From the NCBI RefSeq assembly GCF_005519465.1, contig NZ_CP027858.1, positions 5,084,001 through 5,148,000 on the forward strand: 64,000 bases of DNA, written 5' to 3'. This DNA comes from Streptomyces clavuligerus (lineage in GTDB: Bacteria; Actinomycetota; Actinomycetes; Streptomycetales; Streptomycetaceae). A model generated the notes under the pieces. It was not told where the DNA came from. It searched no databases and saw only the letters and a program-made list of their open reading frames with translations. Made by a program: the position numbers and the translations under genes. Every line of letters begins with the position of its first letter. Position 1 is the first letter of the stretch. Positions 26,227 to 34,810 of this stretch are shown here, piece after piece.

Positions 26227-27600
26227 ATGTCCGCATGCCCGAACACCCTCATCGACACCGCCGTCTGCGCCCCGCTCCCCGTCCTCGGCCGGGATGTGAC
26301 CGTCCCCCTCGTCACCGGGGGCGAGGTCACCTACGCCGCGCTCGACTACGCCGCGAGCGCCCCCGCCCTCCAGCGGGTCTGGGACGACGTCGCCGCGTAC
26401 GCCCCGTACTACGGCAGCGTCCACCGCGGCGCGGGCTATCTCTCGCAGCTCTCCACGGACCTCTTCGAGAACAGCCGCGCCACCGTCGCGGAGTTCCTCG
26501 ACTGCCGCGCCGATGACCAGGTGGTCTTCACCCGGTCCACCACCGACTCGCTGAATCTGCTGGCCTCCGCGCTCCCCGAGGGCTGCCAGGTCTTCGTCTT
26601 CGAGACCGAGCACCACGCCTCGCTGCTGCCCTGGGGTGACGGCGCCCGGGTGACCTGTCTGGACGCGCCCCGCACCCCCGAGCAGGCCGTCACCACCCTG
26701 GAGCGGGCGCTCGCCGACCGCGACCCCTACGGGCCCGCCCTGGTCTGTGTGACGGGCGCGTCCAATGTGACCGGTGAGCTGTGGCCGGTGCGGGAGCTGG
26801 CCGCCGCCGCCCACGCCCACGGCGCGCGGATCGTGCTGGACGCCGCCCAGCTCGCGCCCCACCACCCGGTCTCCGTGCAGGAGTTGGACGTGGACTGGGT
26901 CGCGTTCTCCGGGCACAAGCTGTACGCGCCGTTCGGCTCGGGCGTGCTCGCGGGCCGCGCCGACTGGCTCCGGGCCGCGAAGCCCTACCTCGCGGGCGGC
27001 GGCGCCTCCCGCACCGTCGCCCGCCGCCCCGACGGCGCTGTCGACGTCGAGTGGCACACCACCGCCGCCCGCCACGAGGCCGGTTCCCCCAACGTCATCG
27101 GCGTCTACGCCATCGCCTCCGCCTGCAAGGCCCTCACCGAGGCGGGCTTCGACTCCCTCGTCGCCCGCGAGCAGTCCCTCGTCTCCGCCGTCCGTACCGG
27201 CCTCGCCGCGATCCCCGAGGTCACGGTGCTCTCGCTGTTCGGCGACGAGGCCCCCCGCGTCGGCGTGATCTCCTTCGTCGTCCAGGGCTGGAACAGCTCC
27301 CACTTCGCCGCCGCCCTCTCCGCCGAATACGGCATCGGCGTCCGCGACGGGCTCTTCTGCGCCCACCCGCTGGTGCGGACCCTGCTCGGCAGCGACCCGC
27401 AGGACCCGGGGGAGTGCGGCGCGCCCGAGGCCGCGCCGGGCGAGAAGTCCCTCAACGCCATCCGGGTCAGCTTCGGCGCGGGCACCCCGGACGAGCACGT
27501 CGAACGGTTCCTGGACGCCGTGCGGGAGTTGGTCGCCCAGGGCGCGCGCTGGACCTACCGCACCGAGGACGGCCGCTGCGTCCCCGACACCACGGGCTGA
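26227..27600 (+). CDS. Class V PLP-dependent aminotransferase / SufS-like desulfurase
   Basis: 457 residues. Class V fold: HH motif in FETEHHASLLPW, PLP Asp in VLDAAQLAPHH, PLP Lys in FSGHKLYAPFGSG, and a cysteine in GLFCAHPLV at the position of the SufS active-site cysteine. It is therefore a candidate cysteine desulfurase or selenocysteine-lyase-like enzyme. Control by a SAM-IV riboswitch ties it to sulfur or methionine metabolism. GGGAGA precedes ATG 26227. Its last 46 bases overlap the end of the convergent glycerate kinase gene. Confidence 0.88.
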   Translation: MSACPNTLIDTAVCAPLPVLGRDVTVPLVTGGEVTYAALDYAASAPALQRVWDDVAAYAPYYGSVHRGAGYLSQLSTDLFENSRATVAEFLDCRADDQVVFTRSTTDSLNLLASALPEGCQVFVFETEHHASLLPWGDGARVTCLDAPRTPEQAVTTLERALADRDPYGPALVCVTGASNVTGELWPVRELAAAAHAHGARIVLDAAQLAPHHPVSVQELDVDWVAFSGHKLYAPFGSGVLAGRADWLRAAKPYLAGGGASRTVARRPDGAVDVEWHTTAARHEAGSPNVIGVYAIASACKALTEAGFDSLVAREQSLVSAVRTGLAAIPEVTVLSLFGDEAPRVGVISFVVQGWNSSHFAAALSAEYGIGVRDGLFCAHPLVRTLLGSDPQDPGECGAPEAAPGEKSLNAIRVSFGAGTPDEHVERFLDAVRELVAQGARWTYRTEDGRCVPDTTG

Positions 27601-28757
27601 GGCGCGGGCAGCCGGGTCCCGATCAGGATCATCCGCAGGGCCCGCTCGGTGGCGTCGGCCAGGAACTCCCCGCCCCGGCCCAGCGCCTCCGTCAGCGAGA
27701 CCGGCGCGGGCAGGATCGAGCTGTACGCGTCGACACCCGCCGACCGCACCTGCTGCGCCCCCTCGCCGATGGTCCCGGCGAGGGCGAGGACCGGGCGGTC
27801 GTACCGCTTGGCCCGGCGGGCCACCTCGGCGGGAACCTTGCCGCGCGGGGTCTGGTGGTCGAGCGCGCCCTCCGCGGTGACCACCAGATCGGCCCGGGCC
27901 AGCCGCTCGTCCAGGTCGAGATGGTCGAGGAGGACGTCGAAGCGGGGCAGCAACTGGGCGCCGAGCGCCGCGAGTCCCGCGCCGAGACCGCCGGAGGCGC
28001 CCGTTCCGGGTCCGCCGTACAGATCGGCGCCCACCCGCAGATCGCGGGTGAGGACGGCCGCCCAGCGCTCCAGACCGGCCGCGAGCTGTTCCACCTGCGC
28101 CGGGGTCGCCCCCTTCTGCGGGCCGAAGACCCGGGCGACACCGCGTTCCCCGCAGAGCACGTTGAACGGATTGCAGGCCACGCGGATCTCCGTCCCGGCG
28201 AGCCGGGGGTCGAGCCCGGAGGCGTCGATCCGGTCGACCCGGGTCAGCTCGCGCCCCCCGAACGGGAGTTCCCGCCCGTCGGCGTCGAGCAGCCGGGCCC
28301 CCAGCGCCTGGAGTGCGCCGGCCCCGCCGTCCGAGGTGCCGGAGTCGCCGCAGCCGACGAGGATTCTGCGGACGCCCGTGTCCAGCGCGGCGCGGATCAG
28401 CTCGCCGACGCCGTAGGTCGTGGTGGCGCCCGGGTCGCGCAGATCGCGCGGCACCAGCGAGAGTCCGGCGACGGCGGCCATCTCCACCACCGCGGTCTCC
28501 TCGTCCGCGCCGAGCAGCGCGAAGTGCGTCCCGATGCGTTCCCCGGTGGGGCCGGTGGCCCGCAGCGGCACCAGCCGCCCGCCGGACGCGGCGGCCAGCG
28601 CGTGGGCCGTGCCCTCCCCGCCGTCCACCAGCGGGATCAGATCGATCTCGGCCTCCGGCACCACCCTGCGCACACCTTCGGCGATGGCCTCGGCCGCGGA
28701 CTGGGCGGACAGGGACTCCTTGAAGCCGCTGGGCGCGACGGCGAAACGGGTCAGCAT
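27555..28757 (-). CDS. Glycerate kinase, GlxK/GarK family
   Basis: 400 residues. Family opening FAVAPSGFKESLSAQSAAEAI, substrate loop VDGGEGTAHAL, GCGDSGTSDGGAGALQALG and TAEGALDHQTPRGK. Phosphorylates D-glycerate, linking glyoxylate/allantoin or serine breakdown to glycolysis. ATG 28757 has AGGAG eight bases upstream. It follows the SLC13 permease gene by 51 bases on the same strand, so the two are probably an uptake-plus-kinase operon. The 3' end overlaps the convergent class V gene. Confidence 0.93.
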   Translation of the reverse strand: MLTRFAVAPSGFKESLSAQSAAEAIAEGVRRVVPEAEIDLIPLVDGGEGTAHALAAASGGRLVPLRATGPTGERIGTHFALLGADEETAVVEMAAVAGLSLVPRDLRDPGATTTYGVGELIRAALDTGVRRILVGCGDSGTSDGGAGALQALGARLLDADGRELPFGGRELTRVDRIDASGLDPRLAGTEIRVACNPFNVLCGERGVARVFGPQKGATPAQVEQLAAGLERWAAVLTRDLRVGADLYGGPGTGASGGLGAGLAALGAQLLPRFDVLLDHLDLDERLARADLVVTAEGALDHQTPRGKVPAEVARRAKRYDRPVLALAGTIGEGAQQVRSAGVDAYSSILPAPVSLTEALGRGGEFLADATERALRMILIGTRLPAPQPVVSGTQRPSSVR

Positions 28758-28808
28758 CGTACGAACTCCTGACGGACGGAGGGAAACACGGGGAAGAAGT
28801 CGTGGGGC

Positions 28809-30221
28809 TCAGCGGAGCGGCACGCCGAGCAGCGGCCAGACCGCCACCGCGAAGAGCAGCACCAGCAGCGCGCTCAGCGGGGCCAGGACGGCCGAGAGCC
28901 GCAGCAGGTCGCGTGGGGTGTAGGTGGGCACGCCCGGGATCTCCGCGAAGAGCGTGACCGGTTTCGCGGAGGCGGGCAGGGTGTGGCAGAAGCCCGCGGC
29001 GGCGGTCGAGGCGAGCGCCGCGGCCACCGGGTTCACCCCGGCTCCGGCCGCCGCCGCCACGACCAGCGGCACCAGCACCGAGGATCTCGCCGAGCGGGAC
29101 TGGAGCACCAGATGCGCCACGGTGGAGATCAGGACCACCACCGAGAGGAAGGCCCACGGCGGCAGGTCCAGCGGTATCCCGCCCACCATCCAGTCGGCCG
29201 CCCCGGAGTCGGCGAGCGCCACGCCCATCGCCATCGTCGCGGCCATGAAGAGCAGCAGCGACCAGGGAACGGTCTTCAGCGCGTCCTTGAGCCGCACGGT
29301 GCCCAGCGCGGGCGAGGCGGCGACTATGGCGCCGATCAGCGCGACCACGGCCGGCGGCACCCGGTGCAGGGGCTCGCTGCACCACAGTACGACGACGGTG
29401 GCCAGCAGCAGGGCGCATCGGGTCTCGGCGGGCTCCCACGGACCGGTCACCGGCCGGTCGCTGTGCGCCTGGATCTCCTCGGCGGTGATGTGCACGGGCC
29501 CCTTGCGGTCCGCGCGGCTCGTGGTGGTGAACAGCACCACCTCGGCGGCGAGATGGGAGGAGACGACGGCCAGCGGGAGCCCGATGAGCAGCCACTCGGT
29601 GAAGCCGATGCGCTCCCCGACCGCCTCCCAGAGCACGGAGACGGTGATGAGATGGGCGCCCGCGCCGATCAGTGTGGCCACCGCCGACAGCAGGATGACG
29701 GTGGGGAAGAGCAGCGCCAACATCACCACCAGGCGCTTCCGGTCGGCGAGTGCCTTGGCCAGCGCCAGGAAGACGGGCATCGCGAGCGCGGCCCGTCCGG
29801 AGGTGGCCGGTACCGCGAAGGCGGTGACCACGAGCGCCGCGGTCGTCAGATGGACGAGCTGGCGCACGGTGCGTGCCCCGCCGACGAGGAAGGCCGCGGC
29901 CCGCCCGGCGAGCCCGGTCTTCGCCACGGCGGCGGCCAGGACGAAGGCGCAGATCAGCAGCCACACCGTGTCGTCGCCGAGGGTGCCGAACAACTCGTCG
30001 CTGCTGATGACCCCGGTGGCGGTGAGCGCGAGCCCCGCGCCGAGCGCGATATAGGTGTCGTCGATCGGGGTGCCGATCCAGGCACAGGTCGCGATGGCGA
30101 AGATCGCCAGGGTGAGCCGGGCGTCGCCGCTCAGCCCCGGGAAGTTGCCGGGGACCACGAGCAGCGCGCAGATGCTCAGGGCCACGCACAGGGTGGTCGC
30201 TTGTCGCAGGTTCAAGGTCAC
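28809..30221 (-). CDS. SLC13/DASS-family permease
   Basis: 470 residues, about eleven to twelve membrane helices. Layout of the SLC13 / divalent-anion sodium symporter group, including PATSGRAALAMPVFLAL and SSHLAAEVVLFTTTSR. Probably imports an organic acid; co-transcription with glycerate kinase suggests glycerate or a precursor (inference). GTG start with GAAGG upstream. Confidence 0.85.
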   Translation of the reverse strand: MTLNLRQATTLCVALSICALLVVPGNFPGLSGDARLTLAIFAIATCAWIGTPIDDTYIALGAGLALTATGVISSDELFGTLGDDTVWLLICAFVLAAAVAKTGLAGRAAAFLVGGARTVRQLVHLTTAALVVTAFAVPATSGRAALAMPVFLALAKALADRKRLVVMLALLFPTVILLSAVATLIGAGAHLITVSVLWEAVGERIGFTEWLLIGLPLAVVSSHLAAEVVLFTTTSRADRKGPVHITAEEIQAHSDRPVTGPWEPAETRCALLLATVVVLWCSEPLHRVPPAVVALIGAIVAASPALGTVRLKDALKTVPWSLLLFMAATMAMGVALADSGAADWMVGGIPLDLPPWAFLSVVVLISTVAHLVLQSRSARSSVLVPLVVAAAAGAGVNPVAAALASTAAAGFCHTLPASAKPVTLFAEIPGVPTYTPRDLLRLSAVLAPLSALLVLLFAVAVWPLLGVPLR

Positions 30222-30261
30222 ATGAGAGAGCCTTCACCCGGGCGGTGAGTGCTCCATGAGC

Positions 30262-30273
30262 CCTTCATGAAGG
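30262..30273. promoter_or_regulatory. 12-bp palindrome and CTTCACCC boxes upstream of the permease
   Basis: CCTTCATGAAGG is a perfect palindrome 41 bases before the permease start. CTTCACCC occurs on both sides on the plus strand (30232-30239 and 30278-30285). A similar CCTTCACC lies upstream of the neighbouring two-component operon (complement of 33002-33009), so one regulator could bind both. Confidence 0.35.
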
Positions 30274-30320
30274 AAACTTCACCCACTGTCCCCCGTACGG
30301 CCCACCCGTCACAGGCAGTT

Positions 30321-30347
30321 GGCTTCCCCGGCCGGTCCGGGGAAGCC
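30321..30347 (-). terminator. Terminator of the OmpR-type two-component operon
   Basis: 11-bp perfect stem (30321-30331 and 30337-30347) with a five-base loop, 31 bases beyond the response-regulator stop on the minus strand. Confidence 0.75.
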
Positions 30348-30377
30348 GGTCGGCCGGGGCACCGGGCGGTGAGCCGG

Positions 30378-31040
30378 TCAGTCGGGGAGCCGGTATCCCA
30401 TGCCCCGCACCGTCTCCACCCGGCCCGCGCCCAGCTTCTTGCGCAGGGCGCGGACATAGACGTCGACGATGTTGGAGCCCGGGTCGAAGTCGTACCCCCA
30501 GACATGGGAGAGGATCTGCTCCCGGGAGAGCACCTGGCCGGGGTGGCGCAGAAAGAGTTCGAGCAGTACGAACTCGCGTGCCGTCAGATCGACGGTCCGC
30601 TCGCCCGAACGGGCCCTGCGGGTACGGAGATCGAGCGACAGCTCCCCGTTGCGCAACACCGTCACCTCGGGCGCGCGGGCGGCGGTGCGCAGCCGCAACC
30701 GGACCCGCGCCAGCAGTTCCTCGAAGCGGAACGGTTTGGTCATCCAGTCGTCCGCGCCGCCTTCGAGACCGGCGACGGTGTCCCGCACGGAGTCCCGCGC
30801 GGTCAGGATGATCACCGGTACGGAGACCCGGGCCTCGCGCAACTGCCGCAGCACGGTGAAGCCGTCCCGCCCCGGCAGCCCGATGTCCAGCACGATCAGA
30901 TCGAAGCCGCCGGTGACGGCGTAGTCGAAGGCGGAGTCGCCGTCCCCGACGACGGTGGTGGTGAAACCGTTGGCCCGCAGCCCCTTCTCGACGAACGAGG
31001 CGATGCGCTCCTCGTCCTCGACGATGAGTATCCGGTTCAC
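30378..31040 (-). CDS. OmpR/PhoB-family response regulator
   Basis: 220 residues. Receiver with ILIVEDEERI, phospho-acceptor Asp in LIVLDIGLPG and Lys in TKPFRFEELL, followed by a winged-helix DNA-binding domain ending GRVETVRGMGYRLPD. ATG overlaps the kinase stop by four bases, so kinase and regulator are co-translated. Confidence 0.96.
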   Translation of the reverse strand: MNRILIVEDEERIASFVEKGLRANGFTTTVVGDGDSAFDYAVTGGFDLIVLDIGLPGRDGFTVLRQLREARVSVPVIILTARDSVRDTVAGLEGGADDWMTKPFRFEELLARVRLRLRTAARAPEVTVLRNGELSLDLRTRRARSGERTVDLTAREFVLLELFLRHPGQVLSREQILSHVWGYDFDPGSNIVDVYVRALRKKLGAGRVETVRGMGYRLPD

Positions 31041-32536
31041 AGGGTCGCCTCTCTCGGGTCTCTCGGTTCTCTCGGGTCTCGCGGGGGTACGAGGTCGCGC
31101 TGGGCCAGGTCCTGCTGGAGGACGAGGACGAAGGTGGCGCCGCCGCCCTCGGTGGGCCGCAGCTCGACGCGTCCGCCGTGGCCCTCCGCTATGGCCTTCA
31201 CGATGGCGAGGCCGAGTCCCGCCCCGGTGGCGCGGGCGCCCCGCCGCGCGGTGCCGCGCCGGAACCGCTCGAAGATCACCTCGGCGTCCTGGGGCTGCAC
31301 CCCGGGCCCGCTGTCGGCGACATACAGCTCGATGCCGTCCTCCAGGCTGCGGGAGCCGATGGAGACCCGCTGCCCGGGGACGGTGTGCTGGACGGCGTTC
31401 TGCGCGAGCTGGACCATCGCCTGGGTGATCCGCTGGGGGTCGAGCCGGGCCTCGTCGTCGACGGTCTCGGCGAGCTGCCAGGTGCGGTCGCCGAGCGCCC
31501 GCGCCTTGACGAAGACATCGGCGGTCAACTCCCCGAGCTGGACGGGTTCGGGGGTGACGAAGTCGGGCCGCTCGGCCTTGGCCAGCAGCAGCAGGTCCTC
31601 GACGATCCGGCTCATCCGGTCCAGCTCCTCCATCACGATCCGTACGGTCTCCTCCCGTTCGGCCGGATCGTCGCCCATCAGCTCCAGATGGCCGCGGACG
31701 ATGGTGATGGGGGTGCGCAGCTCGTGGCCCGCGTCGTCGACGAACTCCCGCTGGGCGGCGAAGGCGCGTTCCAGCCGGTCCAGCATGGCGTTGAAGGTCT
31801 CGGCGAGCGCGGCTATGTCGTCGCGGCCCTGGACGGGGATGCGCCGGGTCAGGTCCTGCTCGGTGAGCTGGGCGGCGGTGGTGCGCACCAGCCGTACGGG
31901 CTGGAGGATCCGTCCGGCGACGGCCCAGCCGATGCCGGTGGTCATCAGCAGGGCCACGCCGGATATCGCGAGCAGCATGGTGAAGACATCGTTCGCCTTG
32001 CCCTGTTCGGCCTCCGGGTGGATGGCGACGACGAACGCGGCCGGGGGCTGGCCGGGGCCCGCGTCGATCTCGGTCTTCGCCCAGTGGATGTCGCCGAAGG
32101 CGCGGTGCACGGTGCCGGTGGCCTGTGGTGAGCCGAAGACCTCGATCAGCGCCATGCGGTCCTTGGCCAGCGGCTCGTACGCCTGCACCTCGCGGTGCTG
32201 CTCCAGCGTCGCGGGGTGCATGCCGGTCCGCCCCACGAGGCCGAGGAGTTCCTCGTCGGGGTCGGCGTACTGCCGGACGAGGAACAGCTTCAGCAGTTCG
32301 CCGGGGTCGGTGAACCGGCCGCCGGTACGGGGGTCCACGCCCTGCTCGACGAAGTTGGCGAACTCCGCGGCCTCCTGCACCAGGAGCCCGTTGATCCGAT
32401 GGTCCACATCGCGGAGGAGTACGGAGCGGGTGGCCGTCGCGACCGCGCCCAGGGCCACCGCCATCACCAGCAGCAGCCAGAGCATGATGCGCAGCCGTGC
32501 GGACACCCAGCGGCGTACCGGGTCAGCCGTCGTCAC
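31037..32536 (-). CDS. Sensor histidine kinase, EnvZ/MprB type
   Basis: 499 residues from GTG 32536 (GTG 32572 is an in-frame alternative). TM1 at about 15-40, an extracytoplasmic sensor of about 130 residues, TM2, HAMP (about 200-255), HisKA motif REFVDDAGHELRTPIT with the phospho-acceptor His, N box MVQLAQNAVQHT, and ATP lid GAGLGLAIVKAIAEGHGG. The start overlaps the end of the small acidic membrane protein gene, indicating coupling. The signal is unknown. Confidence 0.93.
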   Translation of the reverse strand: MTTADPVRRWVSARLRIMLWLLLVMAVALGAVATATRSVLLRDVDHRINGLLVQEAAEFANFVEQGVDPRTGGRFTDPGELLKLFLVRQYADPDEELLGLVGRTGMHPATLEQHREVQAYEPLAKDRMALIEVFGSPQATGTVHRAFGDIHWAKTEIDAGPGQPPAAFVVAIHPEAEQGKANDVFTMLLAISGVALLMTTGIGWAVAGRILQPVRLVRTTAAQLTEQDLTRRIPVQGRDDIAALAETFNAMLDRLERAFAAQREFVDDAGHELRTPITIVRGHLELMGDDPAEREETVRIVMEELDRMSRIVEDLLLLAKAERPDFVTPEPVQLGELTADVFVKARALGDRTWQLAETVDDEARLDPQRITQAMVQLAQNAVQHTVPGQRVSIGSRSLEDGIELYVADSGPGVQPQDAEVIFERFRRGTARRGARATGAGLGLAIVKAIAEGHGGRVELRPTEGGGATFVLVLQQDLAQRDLVPPRDPREPRDPREATL

Positions 32537-32936
32537 CGGAGTCGTCGCCGCCCACGCCGCCGTCGTCACCACCCGGGCCGTCGTCGTCGTTGTCGTCGCC
32601 GCCGGGCGGGTTCTCCTTCACCGGGGGCGGGGCCACGGTCTCGTCCACCGGCTGGGAGGGGGTCCGGCGGGGGGACGGGGGCCGGACGGTCTCATCGCTG
32701 GGGGAGGGCTCGGGGAGCCGGGACGGCGAGGTGGAGTCCTGCGGGTCGGAGGACTCCGGCTGCTCCGGCGCGCCGGTCGGGGCGCCGCCGCCGGGGGACG
32801 TGCTCTGGCCGATCTGCACCTTCGGCGGGACCTTGCGGTCGTCGGGGCTGTCGGTGAGGGCGTAGCTCGTCACCGCGATCCCGAGCGGGATCGCGACGAC
32901 CGCGGCCAGGGCCGCTATGCGATGAGAGAAGACCAT
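32523..32936 (-). CDS. Small membrane-anchored protein with acidic Gly/Asp tail
   Basis: 137 residues. One N-terminal hydrophobic segment (about 6-26, IAALAAVVAIPLGIAVTSYA), then an unstructured Pro/Ser/Glu-rich stalk and a C-terminal run made almost only of Gly and Asp. No catalytic motif. It is the first gene of the kinase-regulator operon and overlaps the kinase start by 14 bases. The acidic tail might bind calcium or another cation sensed by the kinase (inference). Confidence 0.75.
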   Translation of the reverse strand: MVFSHRIAALAAVVAIPLGIAVTSYALTDSPDDRKVPPKVQIGQSTSPGGGAPTGAPEQPESSDPQDSTSPSRLPEPSPSDETVRPPSPRRTPSQPVDETVAPPPVKENPPGGDDNDDDGPGGDDGGVGGDDSGDDG

Positions 32937-32981
32937 GTGTTCGATGGTGACCAGGCAGGCGAAGGGCGGAGATGAGACCGG

Positions 32982-32999
32982 GATGAGGAATTCTTCATC
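32982..32999. promoter_or_regulatory. Near-perfect 18-bp palindrome upstream of the two-component operon
   Basis: GATGAGGAATTCTTCATC matches its own complement at all but one symmetric pair. It lies 46 bases before the first gene (minus strand) next to CCTTCACC (complement of 33002-33009). Candidate autoregulatory site. Confidence 0.45.
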
Positions 33000-33072
33000 T
33001 TGGTGAAGGTTCTTGACACGGTACGGGTCGGGTGGGACGTACGGGGGGCGCCGTGCGGGGGGTGCGGCCGGG

Positions 33073-33354
33073 TCAGGAGTCCAGACCGATGGCGAACGCC
33101 GCCTCCAGGTCGTGCTGGGAGTAGGTGCGGAAGGCCACATGCGTGTCGGTGGCCTCGACGCCCGCGATCCTGCTGATCCGGCCGGGGATCACATCGGCGA
33201 GGTCGTCGTGGCGGGCCACCCGGACCATGGCGATCAGATCGTAGGTGCCGGTGACCGAGAAGACCTCGCTGACACTGTCCAGCGCCGCGATGGACTCGGC
33301 GATCTCGGGGATGCGGTCCACGCTGGTCTTGATGAGCACGATCGCGGTGATCAC
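33073..33354 (-). CDS. Stand-alone Lrp/AsnC ligand-binding (RAM) domain protein
   Basis: 93 residues covering only the C-terminal alpha/beta sandwich of the Lrp/AsnC family (VITAIVLIKTSVDRIPEIAE, VFSVTGTYDLIAMVRV, DTHVAFRTYS). No helix-turn-helix domain. Such single-domain forms bind amino acids and can modulate full-length partners. GTG start overlaps the rhomboid stop by four bases, so it is translationally coupled to a membrane protease. Confidence 0.92.
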   Translation of the reverse strand: MITAIVLIKTSVDRIPEIAESIAALDSVSEVFSVTGTYDLIAMVRVARHDDLADVIPGRISRIAGVEATDTHVAFRTYSQHDLEAAFAIGLDS

Positions 33355-34094
33355 GGCTTGCTTTCTCCCTCGGTGGCCGCTGTGTGGACCTTCACTCTAG
33401 CCCCCCGTCCGTACCGTCCCCAGGCATAGAGAAACCCCAGGGCGAAGCCGACGAGATGGGCCAGATAGGCCACTCCCGCGCCACCGCTCGCCGTGCCGGA
33501 AGCCGCCATTCCCTGGAGGACGAACCAGAAGATCAGCACGATCCACGCGGGGAAGCGGAGCGGCAGGAAGAAGAGGAAGGGAAAGAGACTGGTGACCCTG
33601 GCCCTGGGGAAGAGAAAGAGAAAGGCCCCCAGCACCCCGGAGATCGCCCCCGACGCCCCCACCAGAGTCTGCTGCGACCCCGCGTTGGCCGCGGCGTACG
33701 CCGCCAGCGCCAGATAGCCCGTGACCGCGTAGAAGAGGACGAACTCCACGCGGCCCAGACGCTCCTCGGCCATCGCGCCGAAGACGTAGAGAAAGAGCAT
33801 GTTCCCGAGCAGATGCAGCCAGTTCCCATGGAGGAACAGAGCGGTGAACGGGGTCAGCAGCGCGCCGGGATCGCCGCTCATCAGTTCGGCCGGGATCACC
33901 CCCCACCGTTCGAAGTACGCGCTCTGCGCCGCCCGCACCGCCGCCGCGTCCCGGCCGCCGTGCGGCGGATTCAGCCCCGACACCGGGCTGACCACGAAGA
34001 GCGCGCAGCAGACGGCGATCGTCGCGGAGGTCACGGCCGGGCCCGACACGGCACCGCGGACCGCCCCCCGGGCCACGTCCCGCCAGTCGATCAT
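33351..34094 (-). CDS. Rhomboid-family intramembrane serine protease
   Basis: 247 residues, about six membrane helices. LHGNWLHLLGNMLFLYVFG, then the catalytic serine in VGASGAISGVLGAF and the catalytic histidine in YLAHLVGFALGFLYA. ATG 34094 is a reasonable start but has no strong ribosome site, and the true start could lie slightly elsewhere. Cleaves transmembrane substrates; target unknown. Confidence 0.9.
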   Translation of the reverse strand: MIDWRDVARGAVRGAVSGPAVTSATIAVCCALFVVSPVSGLNPPHGGRDAAAVRAAQSAYFERWGVIPAELMSGDPGALLTPFTALFLHGNWLHLLGNMLFLYVFGAMAEERLGRVEFVLFYAVTGYLALAAYAAANAGSQQTLVGASGAISGVLGAFLFLFPRARVTSLFPFLFFLPLRFPAWIVLIFWFVLQGMAASGTASGGAGVAYLAHLVGFALGFLYAWGRYGRGARVKVHTAATEGESKP

Positions 34095-34533
34095 GGACAG
34101 ATCATGGCGTAGCGGAGGAGAAGGGTACAGAGCGCCTCGCCGTGCCCTCAGGACCCCTGAGGCCATAGAGTTACAGGGAGTACACCCGCAGTTCGACGGC
34201 GCACCGCGGACCCCGCACCCCGCGCGGCGGCCGTGCGCCCGGCGAGAGCCGGCGTACGGCGGTGGCGCGGAGGAGCGTAGGACACACCAGAGAACGCACC
34301 AGACGCACCAGGCGTACAGGCGTACCGCGTGGTCCGATCGGCGTATCGGACGGGTGGGGCACACCGGGCGTACCCGGGCCCATCCGACCCGGGGCGCGCC
34401 CGTCGCGCCCCGCACGGGACGTACCGGGATGCACCGGGGCGCACCGGGCCGGGCACGGCCGTACGGACGGCACGGGCCGCAGACGCCGTACAGACCGGGC
34501 GGCGGGCTGGGCGAAGGAAAGAGGACGGCACTG
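34095..34533. other. 440-base intergenic region with short direct repeats
   Basis: No gene I can support. Rich in short variants of CGTACCGGG / CGCACCGGG and CACCAGACGCACCAGGCG, so every frame is open but low-complexity. It contains an exact dyad, GTCCGAT at 34333-34339 with ATCGGAC at 34346-34352. Control signals for the divergent rhomboid and zinc-ribbon genes should be here. Confidence 0.5.
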
Positions 34534-34776
34534 ATGACGACGGTCCCGACACCGACGACCGAGACCCGCTGGCGCTGCACGCTCTGCGGCAACCTCACCC
34601 GATTCGACGTCACCCGCTCCTCCCGGGTCGTCGAGTACGTCCATCTGGACCTCGCGGGGGAACCCAGGGTCGAGGAGCGCCAGGTGCTCAGTGAGACCAT
34701 CGAGTCCGTGCGCTGTCGCTGGTGCAACGCACAGGACAAGATCGAATTGGTGGACAGGCCGGATACGGACTCCTGA
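34534..34776 (+). CDS. Small zinc-ribbon protein
   Basis: 80 residues with two CxxC knuckles, WRCTLCGN (about 15-18) and RCRWCN (about 61-64), forming one zinc ribbon. The region between them (TRFDVTRSSRVVEYVHLDL) is ordered and conserved-looking. GAGGAC precedes ATG 34534. It lies 34 bases before the NYN gene on the same strand, a pairing I recall as common in actinobacteria. Possible nucleic-acid-binding accessory. Confidence 0.85.
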   Translation: MTTVPTPTTETRWRCTLCGNLTRFDVTRSSRVVEYVHLDLAGEPRVEERQVLSETIESVRCRWCNAQDKIELVDRPDTDS

Positions 34777-34810
34777 CGGAGCCGGCCACAGGGTAGTGGG
34801 GTGACGGATC

